64,000 nt of DNA from JBBIPA01 sp963775935 (GCA_963775935.1 CAVZKR010000006.1:153391-217390); one strand, 5' to 3'; numbered from the stretch's first letter, positions 8,652-18,278 are shown. The notes: generated by a model from the letters alone, not told the origin. Made by a program: numbers and translations.

Positions 8652-9068
8652 AAACGCGCTAGTAGCATTTAATTTACTCGTGTACTTCCCGAGAAACAAT
8701 CGAGAAAGTTTCAGCTACCTCTTATGATAAGTTTGGTCTCTAAGTTTGTACTCTAACAAGAATTTATAGGACATTTTTGGGGGGTCAGGTCAATTAAATG
8801 GCGGGGATTGATCGTTTTATTTCAATAAATTAGTCTTAAAAAATAAGGAGTCCTGACAAAAACTACTATAAACACAAGTCCTTATACTCAACACGGGGCA
8901 ATAGGGATTGAATACTACAACGGCAAATACTAAAAATTGGCACTTAGTGGCAAGTCACTAAAGAACCTCAAAGAGCAATGTCGAAGCAGCTAAATTACTC
9001 TATTATTCGTGTATTGACTTATTGAAATACTCTGCACTACAATTGTACCCAATAGGGAAAAGGCCATT
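8652..9068 (+). other. 417-bp intergenic region
   Basis: No gene was recognised. The region carries an imperfect inverted repeat near 8944-8961 (TTAGTG/CACTAA) and a promoter at its right end. A GGGGTCAGGTC stretch near 8780 faces GTCCTGAC near 8851, which could be a decayed repeat element. Confidence 0.5.
9014..9043 (+). promoter_or_regulatory. Predicted promoter upstream of the first MBL-fold gene
   Basis: TTGACT at 9014-9019 and TACAAT at 9038-9043, spacer 18 bp, ending 25 bp before the start codon at 9069. The GGAAAAGG ribosome site follows. Confidence 0.5.
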
Positions 9069-10011
9069 ATGAAATATAATTATGCCATGCGTGCTGATAA
9101 TGTCTATGTGATTGATACCAAAATGTTTGGTTTTGACAATTATATGTCCGCTTTTTTAGTAGAAGGGAAGGAACTTGCACTAATCGACACTGGTTTGCCC
9201 AATCAGCTGGAAGCAGTACGCACAGGTATAAAAGCACACGGATTCTCTATCAGTGACATATCTCATATATTCGTTACCCACGCACACGAAGATCATTCTG
9301 GGAATGTAGGTCCTTTGTTAAGAGAAAGTCCAAAGGCAAACGTTTATATCAATCCTGCAGGTCTGGAATTTCTTACTACACCATCTATCGAGGAGGCTAG
9401 GCGGAGGAAGGAACTTTTAGCAAAGATGAATGATAGATTCGGTAAAATGGAACCTGTTCCTCCATCACGAATACGATATCTGAAAGATGGTGAGAAATTT
9501 GACTTGGGTAACGGTACGAACGTTAAAGATTATTTTCACACCAGGGCACCAACCTAGCGGGATAGTTATATTTGAAGAGAAAAACAGGGGTTTTTTTATT
9601 AATGATTTGGTGGGAAATTATTTTCCTGATTGTGATTATTTACAAATTCTTGCTCCAATCCGTTCGGATATTAAGAAGGCAATGGAATTACTAAGGAAGG
9701 TTATAGCTATACCGGTTACCAATCTGTTTTTAGGCCATTTTGGCATTTGTGATAAACCGAGAGCACTGATACAACGTGCCTTGGACGGCATGCAGCAGCT
9801 TATGGATATTGGAGCACAGTGTATAGCAGAAGGAAAACCAGAGGAAATTGAACCTAGAGTTTTGGCCGTCAAGAGGCTTGAGGCAGAAAAAATTCGAGCG
9901 AGAGGGGAGGATGTTTATGAGCATGAATCAGATGAATTAATAACTCACCAAGCAAAATATTTCGCCAAATATTACCAAGAATTACACGAGAGGAATAAAC
10001 CGGCTTCTTGA
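9069..10011 (+). pseudogene. MBL-fold metallohydrolase 1, broken by a +1 frameshift
   Basis: Two overlapping frames together match the intact paralog at 10165 end to end. The first (9069-9557) contains the metal motif THAHEDHSG. The second carries TPGHQPSG, INDLVG and LGHFGI. Against the paralog there is one extra base between about 9514 and 9530. Removing it gives 313 residues, the paralog length. The rest is undamaged, so this is either a recent inactivation or a sequence error. The family includes glyoxalase II-like and other hydrolases; the substrate is unknown. Confidence 0.8.
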
Positions 10012-10164
10012 GATGAATCTGAACATGGGGTGAATATTGGGCAATTCGATGTTGTGATAATATGGTAAACATACGGAATCTAGTGGGCAGTGATGTCATT
10101 TTAAGATATGTGATACCTCTAACCTTCGGAACCAAGAATTTTATAGAGGAAGATGTATTGTTTT

Positions 10165-11088
10165 ATGAAATATAAACATCCCACACGTGCTGATAATGTA
10201 TATGTGATCGATACCAAGATGTTCGGTTTTGAACACTATATGTCCGCCTTTTTAATAGCGGGGAAAGAGCTTGCTTTAATCGATACAGGATTGCCAAACC
10301 AGCTGAAAGCAGTACGCGCTGGTATAAAGGCACATGGCTTTTCTATTAGTGACATATCATACATATTTGTTACCCATGAACATCAGGATCATTCAGGAAA
10401 TGTTGCTCCCTTATTAAGAGAGAACCCGAGGATAAAATTCTATATTCACCCACTTGCTGCTCCATTTGTCATTGACCCATCCCTGGAAGACGCCAATAGG
10501 AAACAGAATCTTCCTTCAAAGATGGCTGCTAGATTCGGCACAATGGAGCCAGTTCCTCGAGAGCGCCTAAACTATTTAAACGACGGCGATGTGTTTGACC
10601 TTGGCAATGGTGAGAAATTAAGGATTATCTTTGCACCAGGGCACCAACCCGGTGGTATAGTTATACTTGAAGAGAAAACCAAAGGGCTCTTCATTAACGA
10701 TCTCGTGGGGAACTGTTTTGCTGATTGCGATTTTCAATTAATTCTCAATCCACCACGGTCTGCTGTTAAGCAGGCCATGGAGTCACTGAGGAATATCCAG
10801 AACATACCTGTCGCCAGACTTTTTCTGGGACATTTCGGCATTAGCGATAAACCAAAAGAACTGATAGAGCGTGCCCTGGATGGTATGCAACAGCTCATGG
10901 ACATTGGAGCGGCATGTGTAGCAGAAGGAAAGCCAAGCGAAATTATTCCTAGAGTTTTTGCCTTCAAGATGTTGGAGGTAGAAAAACTAAAAGCAAGAGG
11001 AAAAGCCTTATATGAATATACGAGTCAAGAGCTGGTATCATCGCAAGCAAAATTGTTCGCAGATTACTACTTGAGTATACAACGATAA
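10165..11088 (+). CDS. MBL-fold metallohydrolase 2
   Basis: An intact metallo-beta-lactamase-fold hydrolase of 307 residues from ATG 10165. That start matches the MKY start of paralog 1; an in-frame ATG at 10153 is the alternative and sits closer to the GAGGAAG site. All metal ligands are visible: THEHQDHSG (HxHxDH), the His of APGHQPGG, the Asp of INDLVGN and the His of LGHFGIS. A C-terminal helical segment of about 80 residues follows the core. It lies between its broken paralog and the second TRAP operon, suggesting a role in using the imported compound. Confidence 0.85.
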   Translation: MKYKHPTRADNVYVIDTKMFGFEHYMSAFLIAGKELALIDTGLPNQLKAVRAGIKAHGFSISDISYIFVTHEHQDHSGNVAPLLRENPRIKFYIHPLAAPFVIDPSLEDANRKQNLPSKMAARFGTMEPVPRERLNYLNDGDVFDLGNGEKLRIIFAPGHQPGGIVILEEKTKGLFINDLVGNCFADCDFQLILNPPRSAVKQAMESLRNIQNIPVARLFLGHFGISDKPKELIERALDGMQQLMDIGAACVAEGKPSEIIPRVFAFKMLEVEKLKARGKALYEYTSQELVSSQAKLFADYYLSIQR

Positions 11089-11163
11089 GTATAAGTCGGG
11101 GGTGAGGGAAATGTAAAAATATAAGTGGTGTCATTAATTATAATTGTTTAAGGAGGCGAAGAA

Positions 11164-12303
11164 ATGAAAATCAAGCGGTTATTTGGATTATTGATGTGTG
11201 TGTTAATTATCAGTTTAGCGGTGATAGCATGTTCAGCACCTACTCCGTCACCTGCCCCCACCCCATCACCTGCCCCAGCCCCGGCACCAACACCACAGAA
11301 ACAAATAAATCTACGTTTTACGATGTACTTTCCCACCGACTCTCTTCAAACCAAAGTAGGGCGAGAGTACTATCAAGAAATTGAAAAACGCTCTAATGGC
11401 CAAGTGAAGTTTACCTACTACCCCGGTGGCTCCCTGATGGAAGGACCACCTACAACTGACGGCGTGAAATCAGGAATAGCCGATATCGGTTTTATGTCGA
11501 TTGGACATGTTGCGGGGCGATTTCCAGTATCGGAAGTCATAATGACACACATAGGCTTTTCCAGTGCGTTCATAACAGGGCATGTAGCTGATGACTTCTA
11601 TAATCAATTCAAGCCTAAAGAATGGGACGATTTTAAAGTACTCACTCCAGGAGGTAACAGTGCTTTTGTATTGTTTTCGACTAAACCTGTGAATAAGCTG
11701 GAAGATTTCAGGGGCATGAAAGTCAGGGCACCAGGCAGCACTGGCATACAAATGCAAGCACTGGGTGCTGCAGCAGTAAATATGCCAATGGGAGATGCGT
11801 TCGATGGGCTCACCAAAGGTGTAATTGATGGTAATGTTTCATCAATGGAAGCAGCCAAGACCTGGAGGCTCGCTGAGGCATGCCAATACTTGATCCAAAC
11901 ATGGCCAGTAATAGCACCTGCCGGCTATTTTCTAATAATGAACAAGGACAGTTACAATAATCTACCACCCAATATACAGACAATTTTTAACCAGGTTTCT
12001 GTTGATTGGGTGGATAAGTTTGCGCTGGCATGGAATGAAGCGGATATGGTGTCATGGGAGTACTGTAAACAATTAAAAATCAAGGTTATTGATCCGACAC
12101 CAGAAGAAGTAAACAGATGGACACAAGCGATGATTCCATTCAAAGAACAGTATGTTCAGAATATGGTAAAGCGTGGCTTTTCACAGTCAGAGGTCCAAAG
12201 CTGGTTTGATTACCTGAAAACGAGGATAGATTACTGGTTGAAGCAGCAGATACAACGTGGTATCAAGTCACCAGTGGGTCCAGCGGAAATAAGAGCTTCT
12301 TAG
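11164..12303 (+). CDS. dctP: TRAP transporter solute-binding lipoprotein (DctP family), second system
   Basis: A 379-residue DctP protein. The signal peptide ends in a lipobox-like VIACS and is followed by a Ser/Thr/Pro/Ala linker. LEDFRGMKVRAPGSTG carries the canonical carboxylate-binding Arg, so an organic acid ligand is expected. Other family blocks are NGQVKFTYYPGGSLM and IDGNVSSMEA. The start has a strong AAGGAGG site. About 50 nt upstream a second SD (GGTGAGGGAA) is followed by ATGTAA, a start-stop pair. The dctQ and dctM genes follow after a hairpin. Confidence 0.92.
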   Translation: MKIKRLFGLLMCVLIISLAVIACSAPTPSPAPTPSPAPAPAPTPQKQINLRFTMYFPTDSLQTKVGREYYQEIEKRSNGQVKFTYYPGGSLMEGPPTTDGVKSGIADIGFMSIGHVAGRFPVSEVIMTHIGFSSAFITGHVADDFYNQFKPKEWDDFKVLTPGGNSAFVLFSTKPVNKLEDFRGMKVRAPGSTGIQMQALGAAAVNMPMGDAFDGLTKGVIDGNVSSMEAAKTWRLAEACQYLIQTWPVIAPAGYFLIMNKDSYNNLPPNIQTIFNQVSVDWVDKFALAWNEADMVSWEYCKQLKIKVIDPTPEEVNRWTQAMIPFKEQYVQNMVKRGFSQSEVQSWFDYLKTRIDYWLKQQIQRGIKSPVGPAEIRAS

Positions 12304-12342
12304 TAGAATATGCCACCTGAATTACAGGTATAGTGAATAAAT

Positions 12343-12394
12343 ATACGCTGAAGGGGCCGTCTATTGAGCATAGTTACGGCATCTTTCAGCGTAT
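12343..12394 (+). promoter_or_regulatory. Hairpin between dctP and dctQ, second system
   Basis: ATACGCTGAA pairs with TTCAGCGTAT, and an inner GCCGT pairs with ACGGC around a loop of about 15 nt. No T-run follows. It occupies the same place as the hairpins in the other two TRAP operons and probably stabilises the dctP end of the message. Confidence 0.6.
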
Positions 12395-12453
12395 TCAGAA
12401 GCCTAGTGGACACAACCGAAACACAATAAGTTGTTTCCACCTAAAGGGGTAAT

Positions 12454-12945
12454 ATGATGCTTAGCAAATACGAGCTATTCGTTAAAAAAATAAGTAACTG
12501 GTTTGCGAATATAGGTGCTGCCATGCTACTACTCATATGTTTTCTTACTTTTTTGGATATAGCAGGTTCAAAGTTCTTTGCCTTGCCTGTGCCTGGCTCG
12601 GTAGAGCTCACAGGTTTCTTACAGACCATGCTGATTCCTTTTGCAGCCGCTTTAACGCTAATTTGCGGCCAACACATCAAGGTGGAGGTATTTACAGACC
12701 GCTTACCTGAGTCGGTAAAAGCCATCCTCGATTGCGTTATCTCTCTCATCTTGTGTTTATTGACAGTAGTTATAATTTGGCAAACTATTGTGTTTGGCAT
12801 ATCCATTCAAAGCTCAGGTGAATATAGCAATACATTGCACCTGCCTTTGTCCCCCATTATCTATATCATGGCTTTTGCTTTTGTTTCCCTTTGTTTGGCA
12901 TTTTTGCTGGGTTTCTTACAATTATTTAGAGGGAGGATTAAATGA
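12454..12945 (+). CDS. dctQ: TRAP transporter small permease (DctQ family), second system
   Basis: A 163-residue protein with four hydrophobic segments and the DctQ features PVPGSVELTGFLQ and CGQHIKVEVF. It should form the membrane complex with the following DctM. Its stop overlaps the dctM start by 4 nt. An AAGGGG site precedes the start; a second ATG follows the first directly, so the start is uncertain by one codon. Confidence 0.87.
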   Translation: MMLSKYELFVKKISNWFANIGAAMLLLICFLTFLDIAGSKFFALPVPGSVELTGFLQTMLIPFAAALTLICGQHIKVEVFTDRLPESVKAILDCVISLILCLLTVVIIWQTIVFGISIQSSGEYSNTLHLPLSPIIYIMAFAFVSLCLAFLLGFLQLFRGRIK

Positions 12946-14246
12946 GTCCTGTCTCCATTGGATATATCTGCATCGGGGCTCTTATTTTGGTAATTGTCCT
13001 TAGAGTACCAGTTGCTTTCGCCTCGTTGACAATTGGGTTGGTCGGTATGTTATTTCTGCTTCCACCAGCAGCAGCATTACGTTTTGTAGTTTCAGACATA
13101 TATACACAACTCAATTCTTATTCCTTTAGCCTTATCCCAATGTTCGTCATTATGGGTTACTTTGCTGAAATGTCTGGAATGACGAAAAGGCTTTTTGATG
13201 CCTTCTATATCTGGGTGGGTTGGGTGCGTGGTGGCCTATGTGCGGCCACTGTCTTGGCTTGTGCGGCTTTCGCTGCTGTCTGCGGCTCCGGTGCTGCTAC
13301 CGCCGCCACTATAGGGAAAGTTGCTTATCCTCAAATGAAAAGGTATAACTACGATGACTCTTTGTCCACGGGTTGTATAGCAGCCGCCGGTACGTTGGGC
13401 CCACTCATACCACCCAGCGGTACCCTAGTTATTTATGCAGTAATGACAGAACAGTCAATCACAAAATGCCTTTTATCGGGTATCATTCCGGGTATAATGA
13501 TTGCAATATTTATGTGCATTTTGGTTTACGTACTCTGTAAGCGTAACCCTAGTTTAGGCCCTCCTGGTCCAAAAACCAATTGGGGAATGAAGGTGAAAGC
13601 ATTACCATCACTAGCAGAAACCGCAGCGTTGTTCTTCTTTGTTATTGGAGGTATGTTTGGCGGTTTGTTTTCGCCGACTCAGGCGGGAACTGCGGGAGTC
13701 TTTGGCACCCTGATCATTGGTCTCATGCGCGGAGGTCTAAAATGGAAAGGAGTATGGAACGCCACTAAGGAAGCACTACGTATATCTTGCATGATTATGT
13801 TTATGATAACTGGTTCTGTTGTTTTTGGTCATTTACTTAGCTTGTCTACGCTGTCATTTGCCCTTATTGAATGGGCTAATAATCTCCCAGTGTCTCCGAC
13901 AATAATAGTAATTATCATAATCCTGTTTTATATTGTTGGTGGTTGCTTAATGGATGCTTTGGGCTTAATTGTGCTTACTATTCCTATAACCGCCCCCATG
14001 GTGATAAAGCTTGGTTTTGACCCTATATGGTACGGTTTGATCATATGTATGATGGGTGAGATAGGGGCGATTACACCCCCCGTAGGCATCAGCGTTTATG
14101 TGGTTAAAGCTTTGGTTCCAGAAGTCCCCTTGGGGAAAATATTCGCCGGTATTGTACCGTTCTTGATGGTCATATTATTAGCCTTAATCTTAGTGATAGC
14201 TTTTCCCATACTTGCCACGTTCATACCGTCTCTTACACGTTTCTAG
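12942..14246 (+). CDS. dctM: TRAP transporter large permease (DctM family), second system
   Basis: A 434-residue DctM protein of normal length. Characteristic blocks include AAFAAVCGSGAATAATIG, GPLIPPSGTLVIYAVMTEQS, GGCLMDALGLIVLT and GAITPPVGISVYV. About 12 membrane segments are predicted. It is more like the third system's DctM (41295-42600) than the first one in the DDSLSTGC and FDPIWYG blocks. Confidence 0.93.
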   Translation: MSPVSIGYICIGALILVIVLRVPVAFASLTIGLVGMLFLLPPAAALRFVVSDIYTQLNSYSFSLIPMFVIMGYFAEMSGMTKRLFDAFYIWVGWVRGGLCAATVLACAAFAAVCGSGAATAATIGKVAYPQMKRYNYDDSLSTGCIAAAGTLGPLIPPSGTLVIYAVMTEQSITKCLLSGIIPGIMIAIFMCILVYVLCKRNPSLGPPGPKTNWGMKVKALPSLAETAALFFFVIGGMFGGLFSPTQAGTAGVFGTLIIGLMRGGLKWKGVWNATKEALRISCMIMFMITGSVVFGHLLSLSTLSFALIEWANNLPVSPTIIVIIIILFYIVGGCLMDALGLIVLTIPITAPMVIKLGFDPIWYGLIICMMGEIGAITPPVGISVYVVKALVPEVPLGKIFAGIVPFLMVILLALILVIAFPILATFIPSLTRF

Positions 14247-14574
14247 ATAGCAGACGACAACCATATTAAACATTTGTTTTACAACGCCATTTTTACCCTC
14301 CTTATCGTAACTTGAAGGACATAGAACATCGAAATGTGACCTATCACATCAAAGTCACAATCATCTCACACTTATTGTAGATTCTTATTATTAATGCGAT
14401 AATGATTTTTAGGGGAGTAATGAATGGACCTCCTGCCTAGTTGCTTGCCAGCTTCAGGCTTTAACTAGGAAGTGAATCTGGAGTAGTAAAAAATATTCAG
14501 TGTGCCTTCCAAGCAGGCTATCCCGTTGACAGTTGTACTAAAATAGAGTGACTATCAGGAAAAAGGAGGGGGAA
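14247..14574 (+). other. Intergenic region with palindrome and hairpin
   Basis: No gene was recognised. TGTGA-CCTA-TCACA (14335-14348) is a palindrome reminiscent of CRP/FNR-family operators, but with a 4-bp and not a 6-bp spacer. A promoter-like TTGTAG-17-GATAAT follows near 14376-14404. CCTAGTT and AACTAGG (14436-14469) can form a hairpin. Confidence 0.4.
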
Positions 14575-14802
14575 ATGCCACAAATTTTCAAAGGTATGGC
14601 AACGGTAGCTGTCTGGACACTTTTTATAATTGGATGGATCTCACTAATAGCCGGTTACGTCAACCTGTTAGCTTTATATTTCGGTTTGCCTTTTGCCTCT
14701 ATGCCACCAGGAATTCCACCAGTATGGATGTCCCTTATCGGTGGTTTTATCTGCCTTGCGCTTTCAGTAGCCTTGATGAAACTCAGGCAAATGCTGGAAT
14801 AA
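14575..14802 (+). CDS. Small two-helix membrane protein of unknown function
   Basis: A 75-residue protein from ATG 14575, chosen for its strong AAAGGAGGGGG site; a GTG at 14548 is in frame but has none. Two hydrophobic segments (about 6-38 and 48-66) flank a Pro/Gly-rich loop, PFASMPPGIPPV. It ends in a short basic helix. No family was recognised. It lies downstream of the second TRAP operon, behind its own likely promoter region. Confidence 0.6.
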   Translation: MPQIFKGMATVAVWTLFIIGWISLIAGYVNLLALYFGLPFASMPPGIPPVWMSLIGGFICLALSVALMKLRQMLE

Positions 14803-14842
14803 CATCATAGAAAACAATCAATAAAGCGGGCTTATATACTTG

Positions 14843-15016
14843 ATAAAGGTTGGGCTTGAGGAATACTGCGCCATTTGTGGTGGAGGTGGTCTTAATATTG
14901 GATTACTTAAAAAGCTTGAGGATGTGCTCAAATTGAAGCTGTTAGTACCACCACAGCCCCAGATAGTTACCGCACTTGGAGCTGCCCTATTCGCCAAAGA
15001 AACGGGTGATAGTTAG
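14843..15016 (+). pseudogene. C-terminal remnant of a BadF/BcrA-type ATPase
   Basis: The frame reads a 57-residue tail with CGGGGLNIGLLKKLEDVL, LLVPPQPQ and TALGAALFA, the signature end of the ATPases that activate benzoyl-CoA reductases and 2-hydroxyacyl-CoA dehydratases. An in-frame stop at 14822-14824 closes it upstream, and no N-terminal nucleotide-binding part is present. It is a decayed fragment. It suggests a lost CoA-dependent reductase or dehydratase activation function at this locus. Confidence 0.7.
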
Positions 15017-15057
15017 TTTTAATGAACATCCTAAGGGTATAGTAACTAAACGGCAAT

Positions 15058-16299
15058 TTAGGCACAATACTGAATTTCCGCATTGGGATAGACCGCGACT
15101 TTAACATTACCCCTTACATGGTTACCATTCTCAAATAGCTTTAAAACCTTTTCCCATGTGTTCACCAGTATGACCTTATTTTCAGGACTACAAGAGCAGG
15201 CTAAAGTCGGATCAGGGTACTCGCTGAAAATGATCAGCCTGTTTATATGATGTGGAAGCTTAAACTTTCCGGACATGGGACCGCCGCTATTTCTACCGAA
15301 TGTACCCAATAGATAATGAATAACGTGACCATCAGGCGCATTGCAAATCAGTATTAAATCTCCACCCTGACTGCTGACAGAGGGTATAGTATTGGACATT
15401 CCGCCTTGTGGTTCATTCACTTTGGCAAAGATATTGGCGATTACTACGTCATTATCGGTGGCTCTAGTGCTCAGATAGTGTTTTTTAGCTATTTCTACTC
15501 CTGCTGTAAAAGTCGACTGCGGATTTCCTGAAAAAATATGAGTTGTTTCTCCCCACATATTACATATGCAATCAATCTTGTAATTTAGCCCGACAATCGT
15601 AGCTGCTTCATCTATCTCCTGACGAAGTGGGTTATCTTTATAAATACCCATTCCCAGATGCCTTTCCTGTTTGACCTTTGCGCCCAGTCTATGGAGAGCC
15701 TCGTTTGTCCCTATTGAAGTTATTCCAGGAAGAACAATTTTGGAGCCGCCACTGAAACCTAAGAGAACATGCGGTGCAATCGAACCAATGCCAATCTTAA
15801 AGTCACACTTCATTACCTCGGCATTTGCCAGAACCCTGATTCCCTTACTGGTAGTACCCACATAAGTGCAGGAATTGTCGAGTGCATTATGGTTATAGAC
15901 TGGAAACCTGGATACCACTTCTTCACCCAGCTTCCTTACAAAGTCAAATCTACCCATTGTCCCATGACAGCCTAAAGCAGAGATAAAGCGTATCCTGTTA
16001 TCTGGAATCCCTGCCTCAACCAGTTCTTCAAGAACAAATGGCACTATCTGCGCCACCCGGGTGACCCGGGACATATCATCAAAAATTATCGCCACCTCCT
16101 GTTTATTTTTAGCTAGTTTCCCTATCCGAGGCGAACCGATAGGTTTCTGTATGGCAGCTCTTATTTGCTCCAGCTTCATTGCTGGCACATTGAAGCCTTC
16201 CATATTATAAACACCTACCTGCCAACTATCCGGTACAGGAAGGTTTGATTCGCTACTACCATACCAGGCTAACTGCGGCAACTTAATAGTATTAGTCAT
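15058..16299 (-). CDS. larA: LarA-like nickel-dependent racemase family protein
   Basis: A 413-residue protein of the lactate racemase family. IFDDMSRVT, SALGCHGTM and APHVLLGFSGGSKIVLPG match the N-terminal domain and the region bearing the cofactor-binding Lys and catalytic His of LarA. Known members racemise or epimerise 2-hydroxy acids using a nickel pincer nucleotide. No larB, larC or larE maturation gene is in the window, so the cofactor must come from elsewhere. Specificity cannot be read from sequence. It follows the aldehyde oxidoreductase gene on the same strand after 111 bp. Confidence 0.82.
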   Translation of the reverse strand: MTNTIKLPQLAWYGSSESNLPVPDSWQVGVYNMEGFNVPAMKLEQIRAAIQKPIGSPRIGKLAKNKQEVAIIFDDMSRVTRVAQIVPFVLEELVEAGIPDNRIRFISALGCHGTMGRFDFVRKLGEEVVSRFPVYNHNALDNSCTYVGTTSKGIRVLANAEVMKCDFKIGIGSIAPHVLLGFSGGSKIVLPGITSIGTNEALHRLGAKVKQERHLGMGIYKDNPLRQEIDEAATIVGLNYKIDCICNMWGETTHIFSGNPQSTFTAGVEIAKKHYLSTRATDNDVVIANIFAKVNEPQGGMSNTIPSVSSQGGDLILICNAPDGHVIHYLLGTFGRNSGGPMSGKFKLPHHINRLIIFSEYPDPTLACSCSPENKVILVNTWEKVLKLFENGNHVRGNVKVAVYPNAEIQYCA

Positions 16300-16410
16300 A
16301 AAATACTCCCCACGGATTTTTTAACGCGTTCCAATGTCATACTCGGCATTTTTATTATTTTCAATTACCACCAGCATTACATTGGATCAAAAATCGCATA
16401 ATAGCACTTT

Positions 16411-18246
16411 TTAGAGACATTGTTCCAAACCCAACTCAATAAGTTTTTCCCTGGTTGGTATACCCTCTTCACCCCACCCCCTGACGATATAATACTCATT
16501 TAACATTGTCCCAAAATGAAAAAGATTTCCCCTGGTCCCTCCTGTAGTAAGTTTATGGGTAAGAATTCGAGGTGGCAACATATCATCTTTTCGGCTGATT
16601 CCACGCTTTACACTAAACATACGTTTAAGATTAAAAATGCGCTCACCAATTAGTATAAACTCATCCAGAGTCATATCCCACCCCGTGGCACTATTAAGTG
16701 CCTGCAAAAGATATGAGGGTTGTACTCCGTTACCTACAAACAAAAACAGGCAAACAGTAATAGAGTCCAGCATACAACCAAAATCCTGTGTCTTGGCTAC
16801 CAACCTCCCCTTACCCTCTACATCAAAACGATTAAAAGCAACCGGAAATCCCAATTCCGGAGAAGTCCGCGGCTGAGGTAATTCCATCCAGTTTTCCAGG
16901 TGGTCAGCACCAACAGGCTCCATATGAGCTGCCCCGATACTGCCTGTGGCATATCCCAAAGCATGACTGGCCAAAGAACGTGGGTCATGTGCGGGGAACT
17001 CCAGGCCTTTAACATGCATAGCATACTCAGAGGCAATTCCCCCAATGCGCTCGGCAGCCCTCTTGACACCCTCCCCAAGTAACTCCCCAAATCCCTCACG
17101 TTCGCCTATCTTCTGCAATAGTGCCATTACTGCTTCAAAATTACCCCATTTCAACTCGATACCGTCAGTATCCTCCTTGTTAATCAATCCCTTTTCAAAG
17201 CACTCGATAGCGAAGGAGATGACAGCACCAGTGGATATTGTATCCAGACCATACTTATTGCAAAGAGTATAAGCCTCCTGCATGGCCTCGGCATTGGCAA
17301 TATAGCAATTAGTACCGAGCGGCCCCCACGATTCCCATACCATATGCCTCTCGCCGCTCTTAAGCTGGTATGATTCTAAACAGCTATTAGGACAGCGTGC
17401 ACAGTGCAGAGGCTTCGCATCGCGCATGGTTTCGGTATATACACGACCTTCTTCAAAAGAACCTTCTGACCAGTTTTTCACCGGTACCCGACCGTAGACA
17501 AAGAAATTTTTAAATACCATCATGTCGTTGGCAAGACGTTCCTCTGGTTTTGCTATCTGACAGAAAGGGCGTATCTTCTGCACAGCCTCATTGAGCTTCC
17601 CCTCATCATAGAAGTTTATGGGCAGCGTCCCCCTGACTGCGATAGCTTTCAGGTTTTTCGACCCCATCACCGCTCCCAGACCGCATCGAGCTGCTGCTCT
17701 ACCTTGCTTGCCATCATTCATAACGCCAGCAATCTTCACCAGTCTCTCGCCAGCTACACCAATGCAGGCAACGCTGGACTTAGCATCGGTCTCACGTTGG
17801 AGTATGTCAGACACTTCATACGTATCTTTGCCCCAAACTTGCACGGCATCACGGATTTCAGCTTTCTGATTATGTAGCCAAAGGTATACAGGCTTGCTCG
17901 CCCGACCCTCCACAATAATGCCATCAAGTCCAGCATGCCTCAGTTCATCAGCAAATCTACCTCCTGAATGAGCCTGTCCCCATATACCAGTAAGAGGAGA
18001 AATACCAGCAATAATATAGCGACTGCTTTTCGGTAAAATACTACCTGTAAGAGGCCCTGCCATGAATAGTAACTTATTTTCAGGTGATAAGGGGTCAGTG
18101 TCAGGTGTTGTCTCATCCCATAAAATTTTTGCAGCTAAACCAACACCACCAATGTATTTCCTTGCCTTCGGTTCATCAAGGTAATCATAGTTTATGTCTC
18201 CAGTAGACAAATTAACACGCAGGATTTTACTATTATAACCTTTCAT
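16411..18246 (-). CDS. Aldehyde:ferredoxin oxidoreductase (tungsten-type AOR family)
   Basis: A 611-residue AOR-family protein starting at ATG 18246, preceded by AGGAGAG; an upstream ATG at 18264 lies before that ribosome site. The N-terminal domain has LRVNLSTGDI, KYIGGVGLAAK and GAMTGxxxPxSSR-like GPLTGSILPKSSR. The [4Fe-4S] ligands are C-x2-C-x3-C in HCARCPNSC plus a distal Cys in the MLDSITVC segment. Known members oxidise aldehydes to acids, or run in reverse, with ferredoxin in the cytoplasm. The neighbouring LarA-like gene is probably co-transcribed. The true substrate is unknown. Confidence 0.9.
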   Translation of the reverse strand: MKGYNSKILRVNLSTGDINYDYLDEPKARKYIGGVGLAAKILWDETTPDTDPLSPENKLLFMAGPLTGSILPKSSRYIIAGISPLTGIWGQAHSGGRFADELRHAGLDGIIVEGRASKPVYLWLHNQKAEIRDAVQVWGKDTYEVSDILQRETDAKSSVACIGVAGERLVKIAGVMNDGKQGRAAARCGLGAVMGSKNLKAIAVRGTLPINFYDEGKLNEAVQKIRPFCQIAKPEERLANDMMVFKNFFVYGRVPVKNWSEGSFEEGRVYTETMRDAKPLHCARCPNSCLESYQLKSGERHMVWESWGPLGTNCYIANAEAMQEAYTLCNKYGLDTISTGAVISFAIECFEKGLINKEDTDGIELKWGNFEAVMALLQKIGEREGFGELLGEGVKRAAERIGGIASEYAMHVKGLEFPAHDPRSLASHALGYATGSIGAAHMEPVGADHLENWMELPQPRTSPELGFPVAFNRFDVEGKGRLVAKTQDFGCMLDSITVCLFLFVGNGVQPSYLLQALNSATGWDMTLDEFILIGERIFNLKRMFSVKRGISRKDDMLPPRILTHKLTTGGTRGNLFHFGTMLNEYYIVRGWGEEGIPTREKLIELGLEQCL

Positions 18247-18265
18247 TATTTGCTCTCTCCTCATA

Positions 18266-18278
18266 CCACACTGTGTGG
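18266..18278. promoter_or_regulatory. 13-bp palindrome upstream of the AOR gene
   Basis: CCACAC-T-GTGTGG is a perfect inverted repeat 20 bp upstream of the AOR start codon. It is short and well placed for a dimeric repressor operator. No regulator is encoded next to it. Confidence 0.35.

Noticed and set aside
8770..8860. GGGGTCAGGTC and GTCCTGAC as ends of a small mobile element
   Set aside because: The arms are not complementary over enough length and no transposase remnant or target duplication is visible.
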